A DNA stretch of 39,982 nucleotides from RGIG2206 sp045579085. GTDB taxonomy: Bacteria > Bacillota > Clostridia > Oscillospirales > Acutalibacteraceae. Numbering within the stretch: the stretch's first letter is position 1; each line of letters begins with the position of its first letter. A program made the position numbers and the translations under genes. The stretch spans positions 1-39,982 of the forward strand of contig JAZNLO010000015.1 in assembly GCA_045579085.1 (NCBI GenBank), given 5' to 3'. The notes below the pieces were generated by a model. It did no database searches. It saw only the letters and a list, made by a program, of their open reading frames with translations, and was not told the DNA's origin. Positions 23,361 to 31,613 of the stretch are shown here, one piece after another.

Positions 23361-23390
23361 CGATGGGGACGGCTTTGCCGCCCCCTATCG
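23361..23390 (+). other. Intercistronic hairpin in the importer operon
   Basis: CGATGGGGACGGC pairs with GCCGCCCCCTATCG around a 3-base loop, with one mismatch and one bulge. No T-run follows. Hairpins at this place in binding-protein operons usually stabilise the upstream mRNA; here that is inference from position. The rest of the 160-base gap holds no gene. Confidence 0.6.
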
Positions 23391-23502
23391 TGCTGTTTAT
23401 CGCCTTGTTTTATTTAACACTTCGGCTTCAAAACGAAGCTTGAACACTACTTCGTTGCTGTACTAAATGTGCGGCTTTTTACGTTTAACAGGCAGGTGCT
23501 AT

Positions 23503-24282
23503 ATGGGTATACTTACCTTTTCAAAATGGATTGCCAATGCTCCCGAATGGGTGCAGGATTGTCCTGAAAAACTGCAGAGCTTTCTTTTTCAGCTTTATCA
23601 GACATTTATCTATCAAGACAGATGGAAATTCCTTGTGGACGGTCTTAAAATCACCTTTATTGTTACCATCGGTGCGCTTGCGCTCGGTGTTATCTTAGGT
23701 TTGATTATTGCTGTTATCCGCACGGTTTATGAATCCACGCAAGGGAAAAAACCGCCTTTCATCCTAAGCGCTCTTGACTGGATTTGCAGAGTTTATCTTA
23801 CCGTTATCAGAGGCACACCTATGATGGTACAGTTGCTCGTTATGGGCTTTGTTATCATGGTGCCTAAAACCGATACAGGTATGATTATCTGCGGTATTGT
23901 CACGCTCGGCATAAACTCAGGCGCTTATGTTGCTGAGATTGCTCGCTCGGGTCTTATGTCGATAAGCGTTGGGCAGAGCGAAGCTGGTCGCTCGCTTGGA
24001 CTCAGTTATTTCCAGACTATGTGGTATATCGTCATTCCGCAAGCGGTTAAGAACATTCTCCCCGCTCTTGGCAACGAAATGATTACTCTGCTTAAAGATA
24101 CCTCGCTTGTATCTGTAATTGCACTTAGAGATGTTACTAAGCAGACACAAAACATAATCAGCAAAACTTATCAGCCTTATGTGCCCTACATAAGCCTTGC
24201 TATCATCTACCTCGTTATCGTTATGGTGCTTACAAGGCTGTTAGGCATACTTGAAAGGAGGTTGCGTAAGAGTGACCACTGA
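23503..24282 (+). CDS. Amino-acid ABC transporter permease
   Basis: This is a HisM/GlnP-type inner-membrane permease of 259 residues with about five hydrophobic segments. The start region is followed by FLVDGLKITFIVTIGALALG, and the EAA-loop that contacts the ATPase is clear (EAGRSLGLSYFQTMWYIVIP). I chose the ATG at 23503 (MGILTFSKW) because AGGT precedes it at suitable spacing. An earlier in-frame ATG at 23467 has no SD and adds non-conserved residues. Its last codons overlap the ATPase start by 11 bases. Confidence 0.94.
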   Translation: MGILTFSKWIANAPEWVQDCPEKLQSFLFQLYQTFIYQDRWKFLVDGLKITFIVTIGALALGVILGLIIAVIRTVYESTQGKKPPFILSALDWICRVYLTVIRGTPMMVQLLVMGFVIMVPKTDTGMIICGIVTLGINSGAYVAEIARSGLMSISVGQSEAGRSLGLSYFQTMWYIVIPQAVKNILPALGNEMITLLKDTSLVSVIALRDVTKQTQNIISKTYQPYVPYISLAIIYLVIVMVLTRLLGILERRLRKSDH

Positions 24283-25015
24283 TAATACTATAATCAAGGT
24301 TGAAGGCTTGCAAAAAGCATTCGGCGAAAAGCAAGTGCTAAACGGCATCGACGTTGAGATAAAACGTGGCGACGTTGTTGTTATCATCGGGCCATCAGGC
24401 TCAGGTAAGTCAACATTTCTGCGCACGCTCAATCTGTTGGAGCAGCCAACAGGCGGTCATATCTATTTTGAGGGCTGCGATATAACCGATAAGCAGGTTA
24501 ATATCAACGAGCACCGTCAAAAAATGGGAATGGTGTTCCAACAGTTTAACCTCTTCCCTCACATGACTGTGCTTAAAAATATGACTCTGGCACCCATCAA
24601 GCTGCTCAAAATGAGCAAGGAGGATGCGGAAAGCAAGGCTATGGAACTGCTTAAGAGAGTCGGCCTTGACGACAGGGCTAACTCTTATCCAAATCAGCTT
24701 TCAGGCGGTCAAAAGCAGCGTGTTGCAATCGTTCGCGCGTTAGCTATGAACCCCGACGTTATGCTGTTTGACGAGCCCACCAGCGCGCTCGACCCCGAAA
24801 TGGTTGGAGAAGTTCTCGACGTTATGAAAGACCTCGCAAAAGCAGGTATGACTATGGCTGTGGTTACGCACGAAATGGGCTTTGCAAGAGAAGTTGGCAA
24901 CCGCGTTTTGTTCATTGATGAGGGCAAAATTATCGAGGAGGGCTCACCTGAGGAGTTGTTTGAGCATCCAAAGCATCCCAGACTCAAGGATTTTCTCAGC
25001 AAGGTGCTTGTGTAA
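24272..25015 (+). CDS. Amino-acid ABC transporter ATP-binding protein
   Basis: This 247-residue ATPase powers the importer. Walker A GPSGSGKST (about residues 40-48), the Q-loop in MGMVFQQFNLFPHMTVLKNM, the signature LSGGQKQRVAIVRAL, Walker B VMLFDEPTSALDPE and the H-loop TVVTHEMGFAREVG (written here AVVTHEMGFAREVG in the sequence) are all present. The GTG at 24272 is preferred because AAGGAGG lies about nine bases upstream. An upstream in-frame TTG at 24251 overlaps this SD. It ends the operon before a clear terminator. Confidence 0.95.
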   Translation: MTTDNTIIKVEGLQKAFGEKQVLNGIDVEIKRGDVVVIIGPSGSGKSTFLRTLNLLEQPTGGHIYFEGCDITDKQVNINEHRQKMGMVFQQFNLFPHMTVLKNMTLAPIKLLKMSKEDAESKAMELLKRVGLDDRANSYPNQLSGGQKQRVAIVRALAMNPDVMLFDEPTSALDPEMVGEVLDVMKDLAKAGMTMAVVTHEMGFAREVGNRVLFIDEGKIIEEGSPEELFEHPKHPRLKDFLSKVLV

Positions 25016-25034
25016 GCAATATGAATATGAATTT

Positions 25035-25068
25035 AAAGCCGATATTATGTGTCGGCTTTTTATTTTTG
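25035..25068 (+). terminator. Terminator of the amino-acid importer operon
   Basis: An 8-bp stem AAAGCCGA/TCGGCTTT with a 9-base loop is followed by TTATTTTT. It ends the binding protein-permease-ATPase transcript. Confidence 0.9.
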
Positions 25069-25104
25069 TATAAAACCGCTAAGATTATATCTAAAAATTA
25101 TACT

Positions 25105-25132
25105 TTAACAGTTGGTGCAAATGTGTTATACT
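25105..25132 (+). promoter_or_regulatory. Promoter of the glycosyltransferase-dnaD-dnaC operon
   Basis: TTAACA (25105-25110) and TATACT (25127-25132) are 16 bases apart, and TG stands one base before the -10 (extended -10). It lies about 30 bases upstream of the glycosyltransferase start. Confidence 0.7.
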
Positions 25133-25163
25133 ATTTTTACTATTGATTTGAGGAGGGGTTAAC

Positions 25164-26186
25164 TTGCCAAAGGTTTCTTTTATGACTGTTGCTTTAAACG
25201 AGGCTAACTGCATAAATAATCTTTTATCAGACCTTAACAAGCAAGACTATCCGCACAACGATATCGAAGTTGTGCTTGTAGACAGTCTTTCCTCAGACAA
25301 CACTAAAAAAGCTATGCTTGAGTTTGCTGAAGGCTCTGATTTCTTCGCCTGCAAGGTGCTTGATAACGAGGGCAAGATTCAGGCTTCGGGTTGGAACGTT
25401 GCTATCAAGGCCGCTGAGGGTGACATCCTTATCAGAATGGACGCTCACGGCAGATTTGACAGCGATTTTATATCGAACATTGTTGAGCAAATGGAAACAG
25501 GCGAGGACATTGTAGGCGGTCAGCGCATCACTGTGTTCGAAAACAAGCGTCCGATTGCCAAGCTGATTGCTCACGCTGAGGCATCGTCATTCGGCAGCGC
25601 AGTGGCTTCTTATAGGAGAAAAGTCAAGCGCAGCTATGTCAAAACGCTCGCCCACGCCGCTTACAGAAAAGAGGTGTTTGACAAGGTTGGACTTTTCAAC
25701 GAAAACCTCGTCAGAACTGAGGATAACGAGCTTCACTACCGTATGAGAGCGGCGGGATTTAAGTTTTGCCAGTGCCCTGAGATTTACTCATATCTCCACG
25801 CAAGAAACACCCTCAAGGGTATGATAAAGCAAAAATGGGGTAACGGCTTCTGGATTGGCGCAACACTTCCCGTATGTCCTGCGTGCCTTTCGTTATACAA
25901 CTTCGTGCCCGCTGCATTTTTTGTAACGTTTCTTAGCGCGGTTTTTTGGGCAATCAAATACAGCTCGCTGTTTTCACTTGCATTCTTAGGCTTTATTTAT
26001 CTTATCCCCGCCCTTATCGCTACAATAAAAGAAATCGCAAAGGAAAAGGTTTTTGCCATCAAGCCGCTTTTGTTGCTATTGCCGCTCGTTTTCCTTGCTA
26101 TGCACCTTTTTTACGGCGCGGGAACTTTTGTGGGGTTGGTATTCTCTCCCCTTCTTATTATGAAAAATAACGAGGCTAAAAAATGA
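25164..26186 (+). CDS. Family 2 glycosyltransferase, ExoA-like, membrane-anchored
   Basis: This 340-residue enzyme has an N-terminal GT-A domain: start PKVSFMTVALNEANCINNLL, nucleotide-binding VVLVDSLSSDNTKKAM, and the metal site MDAHGRFDS at about residues 92-100 in place of a classic DXD. The acceptor-side motif is VRTEDNELHYRMRAAG, and the C-terminus has three hydrophobic segments (about 235-330). It resembles succinoglycan glucosyltransferase ExoA, so it probably adds a sugar to a lipid-linked acceptor at the inner face of the membrane. The TTG start follows GAGGAGGGG. Its stop overlaps the next ATG by four bases (ATGA), so it is co-translated with the dnaD-like gene, an odd partner. Confidence 0.9.
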   Translation: MPKVSFMTVALNEANCINNLLSDLNKQDYPHNDIEVVLVDSLSSDNTKKAMLEFAEGSDFFACKVLDNEGKIQASGWNVAIKAAEGDILIRMDAHGRFDSDFISNIVEQMETGEDIVGGQRITVFENKRPIAKLIAHAEASSFGSAVASYRRKVKRSYVKTLAHAAYRKEVFDKVGLFNENLVRTEDNELHYRMRAAGFKFCQCPEIYSYLHARNTLKGMIKQKWGNGFWIGATLPVCPACLSLYNFVPAAFFVTFLSAVFWAIKYSSLFSLAFLGFIYLIPALIATIKEIAKEKVFAIKPLLLLLPLVFLAMHLFYGAGTFVGLVFSPLLIMKNNEAKK

Positions 26187-27082
26187 GTTACTTTATAAAT
26201 CCAAACGCTTTCACAGGCGCGGTTGCTTTACCTAAAAGCGTGGCTGACAACCATCTAAAGCTTGCATCGCACAATGCGCTGAAATTGATAATATACATAA
26301 TGGCAAACGGGGCGGAAGTTCCTGACAGTGAAATTTGCAAAGCCTTAGGTATGCAAGTTGCCGAGCTTAACGAGGCTGTGCTTTACTGGAAAAACGCAGG
26401 GGTTTTGACCAACGGTGAGGTTTCTGTAAAGGCTGAAAATGAAATAGCGCCTGCTGTAAAGGCGGTTGCACGTGTGCATCAGCCGTCACGGGCTGAGATT
26501 GCAAAGCGTGCAAGCGAGAGCAAGGAAATCACCCTTGTATTGCGTCAGGCTGAGTTGAAATTCTGCAGACCGCTCAAGGAAACCGAAAAGCGTGCCGTTT
26601 TATACATAATCGACGATTTAGGGTTATCGCCCGCTGTTACGATGATGCTGATTGAGTTTGCAGTGTCCGAAAACAGAACAACTGCTTCTTTCCTCGAATC
26701 CACTGCTGTTGACTGGGTAAACAGAGAAATAAACACCGTAACGCTTGCTGAAAACGAGATACAAAAGGCTATCGTCAAAAGAAGCTGCTGGGCTATCGTC
26801 AGGCGTGCTATGGGCATTGATGACAGACGTGCCACCGCTAAAGAAAACGAGGCGGCTGTGCGTTGGGTCAGCGAGTGGGGCTTCAAAGAAGCCATACTCC
26901 GTCTTGCCTATGACCAATGCGTTGACAGCATCGGTAAGTTCAGCGTTGCATACATAGACAAGGTGCTCAAAAACTGGCATCAGGCCGGAGTTGCGACAAC
27001 TGCAGACGTTGAAAAGGCAGTTGCAAAGAATAAGCCTGAAAAACAAGATGACTCCCCCTCATTTGATTTGAGTCAATTCTAA
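26183..27082 (+). CDS. DnaD-domain replication protein
   Basis: DnaD takes part in loading the replicative helicase in Firmicutes. The 299 residues have an N-terminal winged-helix-like part (NALKLIIYIMANGAEVPDSE) and a C-terminal DnaD domain. That domain carries the hallmark FSVAYIDKVLKNWHQAGV (about residues 253-270), preceded by related helical sequence from about 120. It is directly followed by a DnaC/DnaI-like ATPase gene, which supports a primosome function. The start overlaps the glycosyltransferase stop by four bases. Confidence 0.88.
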   Translation: MSYFINPNAFTGAVALPKSVADNHLKLASHNALKLIIYIMANGAEVPDSEICKALGMQVAELNEAVLYWKNAGVLTNGEVSVKAENEIAPAVKAVARVHQPSRAEIAKRASESKEITLVLRQAELKFCRPLKETEKRAVLYIIDDLGLSPAVTMMLIEFAVSENRTTASFLESTAVDWVNREINTVTLAENEIQKAIVKRSCWAIVRRAMGIDDRRATAKENEAAVRWVSEWGFKEAILRLAYDQCVDSIGKFSVAYIDKVLKNWHQAGVATTADVEKAVAKNKPEKQDDSPSFDLSQF

Positions 27083-27102
27083 AACCCTAAGGAGATAAAA
27101 GA

Positions 27103-28059
27103 ATGGGATTTTCAAAAGATGCTTATGAATATGCTCTTGATATAGTTAATCAGCGCAAAGTCGATGCTGAAAGACTTGCTGAGAGAAAAAAGAGCGAAAT
27201 ATATTCCGCTGTCCCTGCTCTTGTTGAGTTGGAGAGTGATATCTCACGCACGGGGTTGGCTGCTGTAAGAGCGGCCGCCAGATTAAACGGCACTCAGAAG
27301 CTACTGGAGCTGAAAGAAGCGTATACCACGCTTGAGGCAAAGCGTGATGCGTTACTTAAGCAGTGTGGACTGTCGCAAGTGGATTTTTTACCTAAATACA
27401 CCTGTTCTCGCTGCAACGACTCAGGCTACTATGATGGCTATATCTGTACCTGTGCAAAAGAGTTGGCACGTCGTTTTGAGTATGATAAGCTGAACAAATT
27501 TATGCCGCTTGAAAAGTCTACCTTCGAGCTTTTCGACCTCAACTACTACTCTGGCGAAAGCCAAACCAATATGAAACAGGTGCTTGCTTTCTGCAAGGAC
27601 TATGCTCAAAACTTCAAAACCGATTCAACAAGCTTGCTGTTTCACGGCAAGACGGGGCTCGGCAAGACGCATCTCTCGCTCTCTATAGTAAACGAGGTGC
27701 TTGCGCGAGGATTCGGGGTTATGTATTCCTCTGTGCAGAACTTCCTTGAGCAACTGGAAAAAGAGCATTTCGGTCGCTGCGAGGGCAACACTTTAGAGCT
27801 GTTGTGCAGTTGCGATTTGCTCATCATTGATGACTTGGGCGCAGAGTTTCAGACTGCGTTCACCGTTTCTGCGGTGCACAATATAATCAACAGCCGCATT
27901 ATGAACGGCTTGCCCACAATCATCAGCACCAACCTCAAGCCCGATGAAATCACTAAGGCTTACGGTGAGAGGGTTATGTCGCGCATTCTGGGCAACTTCA
28001 AGCGCTTTGAGTTTAAGGGCTCAGATATACGTCAAAAGTTAGCCGCCAACATTGACTGA
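27103..28059 (+). CDS. DnaC/DnaI-like helicase loader ATPase
   Basis: This 318-residue AAA+ protein would load the DnaB-type helicase. A helical N-terminal part is followed by a four-cysteine zinc-type motif (CSRC at about residue 101, CTC at about 115). The ATPase domain has Walker A GKTGLGKTH (about 182-190), Walker B LLIIDDLGAEF (about 240), and the arginine-finger region YGERVMSRILGNFKRFEFKG. It forms an operon with the dnaD-like gene 20 bases upstream. The rnpB promoter begins two bases after its stop codon. Confidence 0.92.
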   Translation: MGFSKDAYEYALDIVNQRKVDAERLAERKKSEIYSAVPALVELESDISRTGLAAVRAAARLNGTQKLLELKEAYTTLEAKRDALLKQCGLSQVDFLPKYTCSRCNDSGYYDGYICTCAKELARRFEYDKLNKFMPLEKSTFELFDLNYYSGESQTNMKQVLAFCKDYAQNFKTDSTSLLFHGKTGLGKTHLSLSIVNEVLARGFGVMYSSVQNFLEQLEKEHFGRCEGNTLELLCSCDLLIIDDLGAEFQTAFTVSAVHNIINSRIMNGLPTIISTNLKPDEITKAYGERVMSRILGNFKRFEFKGSDIRQKLAANID

Positions 28060-28060
28060 C

Positions 28061-28090
28061 TTGACAAAGCCCATTGTTATATTGTAAAAT
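28061..28090 (+). promoter_or_regulatory. Sigma-A promoter of rnpB
   Basis: A perfect TTGACA (28061-28066) and TAAAAT (28085-28090) are 18 bases apart. Transcription would start at about 28096, which agrees with the predicted 5' end of the RNase P RNA. Confidence 0.85.
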
Positions 28091-28095
28091 GTTCT

Positions 28096-28428
28096 GGCGA
28101 GTGGGCCGGACAGCTGCGTGCTATTTTAGCATGAGGAAAGTCCGAGCACCGCAGGGCAGGATAACGGCTAACCGCCGCCGAGGGTGACCTCAGGAAAAGT
28201 GCAACAGAGATATACCGCCGATTTTTCGGTAAGCCTGGAAAGGCGAGGTAAGAGCTCACCGGTCACTTTGGAGACATTGTGACCCTGTAAACTCTATCCG
28301 GTGCAACACCGACAAAAAGCTATACATTTGCCCGATGTGCTTTTGACAGGTGGCTAGAGCGTCGCAGTAATGCGCCGTCGAGATAGATAGTTGTCCAAGA
28401 CAGAACTCGGCTTACAGACCCACTCGCA
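28096..28428 (+). ncRNA. rnpB: RNase P RNA, bacterial class A
   Basis: This catalytic RNA removes 5' leaders from pre-tRNAs. The universal core GAGGAAAGTCCGAGC (about 28132-28146) is present, as are the conserved ACAGAGA and the 3' half with CTCGGCTTACAGACCC. The ends pair as helix P1 (GCGAGTG at 28097 with CACTCGC at 28421). The GGTGGC near 28350 may be the CCA-binding loop. Core order and length of about 333 bases fit class A rather than the Bacillus class B form. Exact ends are estimated from the promoter and P1. Confidence 0.96.
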
Positions 28429-28527
28429 GTCGAGTGTCTTGACACCTTTTTCGCGTATTGATAATCTATTTATTTGTAGCTTATCCCTCGCGTTTGAGAT
28501 TAAATATAATTAAACATTTCAGTCGAG

Positions 28528-28571
28528 AACCTCGACACGCATTTCGCGTGCTTGGGGTTTTTCTTTTTTAT
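28528..28571 (+). terminator. Terminator downstream of rnpB
   Basis: A long imperfect stem (AACCTCGACACGC with GCGTGCTTGGGGTT) is followed by TTTTTCTTTTTT. A weaker hairpin with CTTTTT lies directly behind the RNA, at about 28433-28451. The roughly 80 bases between them hold no recognisable gene. Confidence 0.85.
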
Positions 28572-28584
28572 AGTTTTTCTATGA

Positions 28585-28613
28585 TTGACTTTTTGTAAAT
28601 TTGGTGTTACTAT
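28585..28613 (+). promoter_or_regulatory. Promoter of the thrS T-box transcript
   Basis: TTGACT (28585-28590) and TACTAT (28608-28613) are separated by 17 bases. Transcription would begin near 28620, the start of the T-box leader. Confidence 0.65.
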
Positions 28614-28620
28614 ATACTAA

Positions 28621-28851
28621 AGCATTGAGAGGGACAGTAATCAGTCATTTTGCTTTTACAGAGAGCGAGTGCCACAGGCTGCAAGCACTTGCAAGGCTTG
28701 TTCTGACGAAAACCACCCTTGAGTGCACACTGAAAAGGTGTGACGTATTCCGGCGTTAACGGGTTTTGAGTGGTCGCTTTTTGCGGCAATTTGGGTGGAA
28801 CCGTGAAGTTTACTTCATCCCATTAGGCCTTTGGTCTGATGGGATTTTTTA
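28621..28851 (+). promoter_or_regulatory. T-box riboswitch controlling thrS
   Basis: The leader senses uncharged tRNA. The T-box sequence GGGTGGAACCGTG (28793-28805) lies just before an intrinsic terminator, as in antiterminator/terminator T-boxes. The upstream part has an AGAGAG element and a long stem I region. GAAAACCACC at about 28708-28717 could present ACC, a threonine codon, as specifier, which agrees with the downstream threonyl-tRNA synthetase gene. The specifier is an inference; the T-box identity is firm. Confidence 0.92.
28817..28851 (+). terminator. T-box terminator hairpin
   Basis: ATCCCAT (28817-28823) pairs with ATGGGAT (28839-28845), with T6 behind it. Binding of uncharged tRNA to the T-box would favour the alternative antiterminator and let transcription enter thrS. 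Confidence 0.9.
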
Positions 28852-28883
28852 TTTATATACTATCTATAAGGGAGATATTACTT

Positions 28884-30644
28884 ATGAAAATTGTTTACAA
28901 AGATGGTGTGGTTGCTGAATGCCCTGCTGAGCTTGAATCAGAGGTTATCAGACATTCTGCCGCTCACATTATGGCTCAGGCAATCAAGCGCCTTTACCCC
29001 CATGCTGATTTCGGCTACGGCCCTGCAACAGAGAAAGGCTTTTTCTACGACGTTGACCTCGGCGACACAAAGCTTACAGACGAGGATTTAGTTAAGATTG
29101 AAGACGAAATGCGCAAAATCGTAAAAGAAAATCTTCCGATTAAGCCGTTCGTTTTGCCGCGCGAAGAAGCAATAAAGCTGATGGAGGAGCGTGGCGCCAA
29201 ATACAAGGTTGAGCACATCGGTGACCTCGACAAAGACGCTGTTATCAGCTTTTATCAGCAAGGCGAATACATTGATATGTGCGTTGGTCCGCATCTTTGC
29301 TACACGAAAGCGCTCAAGGCATTCAAGATTACTCAGCAGTCAGGCGCTTATTGGAAAAACGACAAGAACAACAAGATGCTTACCCGTATAAATGGTATCG
29401 CTTTCAGCACTCAGGCTGAGCTTGAGGAGCATCTTAAGCTCTTAGAAGAGGCTGAAAGGCGTGACCACAGACGCATCGGCAGAGAGATGGACCTCTTTAT
29501 GATGTGCGATGAGGCGCCCGGTTTCCCCTTCTTCCTCGCTAAAGGTATGACTCTCAAGAGCACGCTTATTGACTACTGGCGTGACATTCACACAAGAGAA
29601 AACTATGTTGAGGTTTCTACTCCGCTGATTATGAACCGCAAGCTGTGGGAAACAAGCGGTCACTGGGACCACTATAAAGACAATATGTATTCCACCACTA
29701 TTGATGACGAAACCTTCTGCGTTAAGCCGATGAACTGCCCGGGTGGCGTTATGGTTTACCGCAGCAAGCCGCACAGCTACCGTGAGCTTCCGCTGCGCAT
29801 CGGCGAGCTTGGTCTTGTACACCGTCACGAGCTCAGAGGCGCACTGCACGGCCTTTTCCGCGTACGTTGCTTCACTCAGGACGATGCGCACATCTTTATG
29901 CGTCGTGACCAGATTACCGATGAAATCGTTGATGTTGTTCACCTTATAAACGAGGTTTATGAGAAGTTTGGCTTCAAATATTCCATCGAGCTTTCAACCC
30001 GTCCTGAAGACAGTATGGGTAGCGACGAGGACTGGGATGCAGCTACAAACGGACTCAAGCTTGCGCTCGAAAAGCTCGGTCTCCCCTATGCTATCAACGA
30101 GGGTGACGGCGCGTTCTACGGTCCGAAGATTGACTTCCACCTTGAAGATTCGCTCGGCAGAAGCTGGCAGTGCGGTACAATTCAGCTCGACTTCCAGATG
30201 CCAATCAACTTCAACCTTGAATACGTTGACGAAAAGGGCGAAAAACAGCGTCCTATCATGATTCACAGAGTTTGCTTCGGCTCAATCGAGAGATTTATCG
30301 GTATTCTCACTGAGCATTTTGCAGGCAAGTTCCCTGTTTGGCTTAGTCCGTTGCAAGTTAAAGTGCTTACTCTCCCAGGTGTTGATTCCACATTTGCAAA
30401 CAACGTTTACGAGAAGCTGCGCGAGAACAAAATCCGTTGCGAGCTTGATGACCGCAACGAGAAAATCGGTTATAAAATTCGTGAGGCACGTCAGGTTGAC
30501 AGAGTTCCCTATATGCTCATAATCGGTGCTAAAGAGGCTGAAAACGGGCTCGTTTCTGTTCGTGACCGCGACGACCAGACTGTAACTGTATCTCTTGATG
30601 AGTTCCTTGACAAAATCAACTCGCAAATCATTAACAGAGACTAA
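28884..30644 (+). CDS. thrS: Threonyl-tRNA synthetase without TGS domain
   Basis: The enzyme charges tRNA-Thr. The start is the ATG at 28884 (MKIVYKDGVV), with GGGAG upstream; an in-frame ATG at 28839 lies inside the T-box terminator. The 586-residue protein passes from about 20 residues directly into the editing domain (RHSAAHIMAQAIKRLYPHAD, and CVGPH), so the N-terminal TGS domain of about 60 residues is missing. The catalytic domain is complete: MKPMNCPGG-type zinc/active-site block (VKPMNCPGG), motif 2 region FRVRCFTQDDAHIF, and IMIHRVCFGSIERF. The anticodon-binding domain from about residue 490 ends KINSQIINRD. Confidence 0.95.
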   Translation: MKIVYKDGVVAECPAELESEVIRHSAAHIMAQAIKRLYPHADFGYGPATEKGFFYDVDLGDTKLTDEDLVKIEDEMRKIVKENLPIKPFVLPREEAIKLMEERGAKYKVEHIGDLDKDAVISFYQQGEYIDMCVGPHLCYTKALKAFKITQQSGAYWKNDKNNKMLTRINGIAFSTQAELEEHLKLLEEAERRDHRRIGREMDLFMMCDEAPGFPFFLAKGMTLKSTLIDYWRDIHTRENYVEVSTPLIMNRKLWETSGHWDHYKDNMYSTTIDDETFCVKPMNCPGGVMVYRSKPHSYRELPLRIGELGLVHRHELRGALHGLFRVRCFTQDDAHIFMRRDQITDEIVDVVHLINEVYEKFGFKYSIELSTRPEDSMGSDEDWDAATNGLKLALEKLGLPYAINEGDGAFYGPKIDFHLEDSLGRSWQCGTIQLDFQMPINFNLEYVDEKGEKQRPIMIHRVCFGSIERFIGILTEHFAGKFPVWLSPLQVKVLTLPGVDSTFANNVYEKLRENKIRCELDDRNEKIGYKIREARQVDRVPYMLIIGAKEAENGLVSVRDRDDQTVTVSLDEFLDKINSQIINRD

Positions 30645-30660
30645 TTAAGGAGGCGCTTTT

Positions 30661-31557
30661 ATGACTTTAGTTATACTTGCAGCCGGTATGGGAAGCAGAT
30701 ACGGCGGTTTGAAGCAAATCGACCCAATTGGTCCAAGCGGCGAGTTCATCGTGGATTACTCAATATATGATGCTATAAAAGCCGGCTTTAACAAAGTTGT
30801 TTTCATCATTAAGAGAGAAAATCTTGATTTGTTCCGCGATACTGTCGGCAAGCGTGTTGAGAAGCACATTGAGGTTGAGTACGTGTTCCAGGATATTAAC
30901 GATGTTCCCGATGGCTTCTCTGTGCCTGAGAATCGCTCTAAGCCCTGGGGTACCGGTCACGCTGTTATTTCTGCTGCTGACAAGGTTTCTGACGGGTTTG
31001 CTGTAATTAACTCCGATGATTTCTACGGCCGTGACAGCTTTATGAAGCTTGGCGAGTTCATTAAAGGCAACAAGCCCGATAGCAAGTATCATTTCTGTAT
31101 GGCAGGATTTATCCTAGAAAACACGCTCACAGATAACGGTCACGTTTCAAGAGGCGTATGCCAAACTGACGATAACGGATATCTTGCTTGCGTTACTGAG
31201 CGAACCAAAATACAGAAAAATGGCGATTTGGTGCAGTACTTTGAGAACGATGAGTGGCATACTATCCAAAGCGGCAGCACTGTTTCTATGAACTGTTGGG
31301 CTTTTTCTCCCGACCTGTTCGCTGAGCTAAAAAGGCTGTTTAAGGGATTCTTCAATAAGGCTAATGATTTGTCGAAAGATGAGTTTTATCTCCCCTTTGC
31401 CGTTCAGGACCTCATCGACGAGGGCAAGTGTGATGTCAAGGTGCTCAATACTGATGCAAAATGGTATGGCGTTACTTATCACGAGGACAGAGAGATGGTT
31501 GTAAACGCCATCAAGAAAATGGTGAACGACGGCGTTTACCCCGAAAAACTGTGGTAA
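30661..31557 (+). CDS. Sugar-phosphate nucleotidyltransferase-like protein
   Basis: This 298-residue protein has the NTP-transferase (GT-A-like) fold. The N-terminal signature VILAAGMGSRYGGLKQIDPI provides nucleotide and phosphate contacts. VINSDDFYGRDSF holds the metal-binding aspartates, and KPWGTGHAV is a typical activation loop. It lies 16 bases after thrS with a strong SD (AAGGAGG), so it probably shares the T-box-controlled transcript; a terminator follows. It could supply an activated sugar to the nearby polysaccharide genes, but substrate and nucleotide are unknown. Confidence 0.85.
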   Translation: MTLVILAAGMGSRYGGLKQIDPIGPSGEFIVDYSIYDAIKAGFNKVVFIIKRENLDLFRDTVGKRVEKHIEVEYVFQDINDVPDGFSVPENRSKPWGTGHAVISAADKVSDGFAVINSDDFYGRDSFMKLGEFIKGNKPDSKYHFCMAGFILENTLTDNGHVSRGVCQTDDNGYLACVTERTKIQKNGDLVQYFENDEWHTIQSGSTVSMNCWAFSPDLFAELKRLFKGFFNKANDLSKDEFYLPFAVQDLIDEGKCDVKVLNTDAKWYGVTYHEDREMVVNAIKKMVNDGVYPEKLW

Positions 31558-31571
31558 AATAAATATATAAT

Positions 31572-31613
31572 AAAAACACACGGTAACTGATAAACAGTTA
31601 CCGTGTGTTTTTA
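31572..31613. terminator. Strong bidirectional terminator
   Basis: A perfect stem of more than 15 bp (AAACACACGGTAACTG with its complement) has a short loop and A/T runs on both sides. It separates the thrS operon (plus) from the convergent polysaccharide operon (minus), whose last stop codon touches it. Confidence 0.95.

Noticed and set aside
28077..28259. A short minus-strand frame over rnpB
   Set aside because: The region is the RNase P RNA core; the frame is chance.
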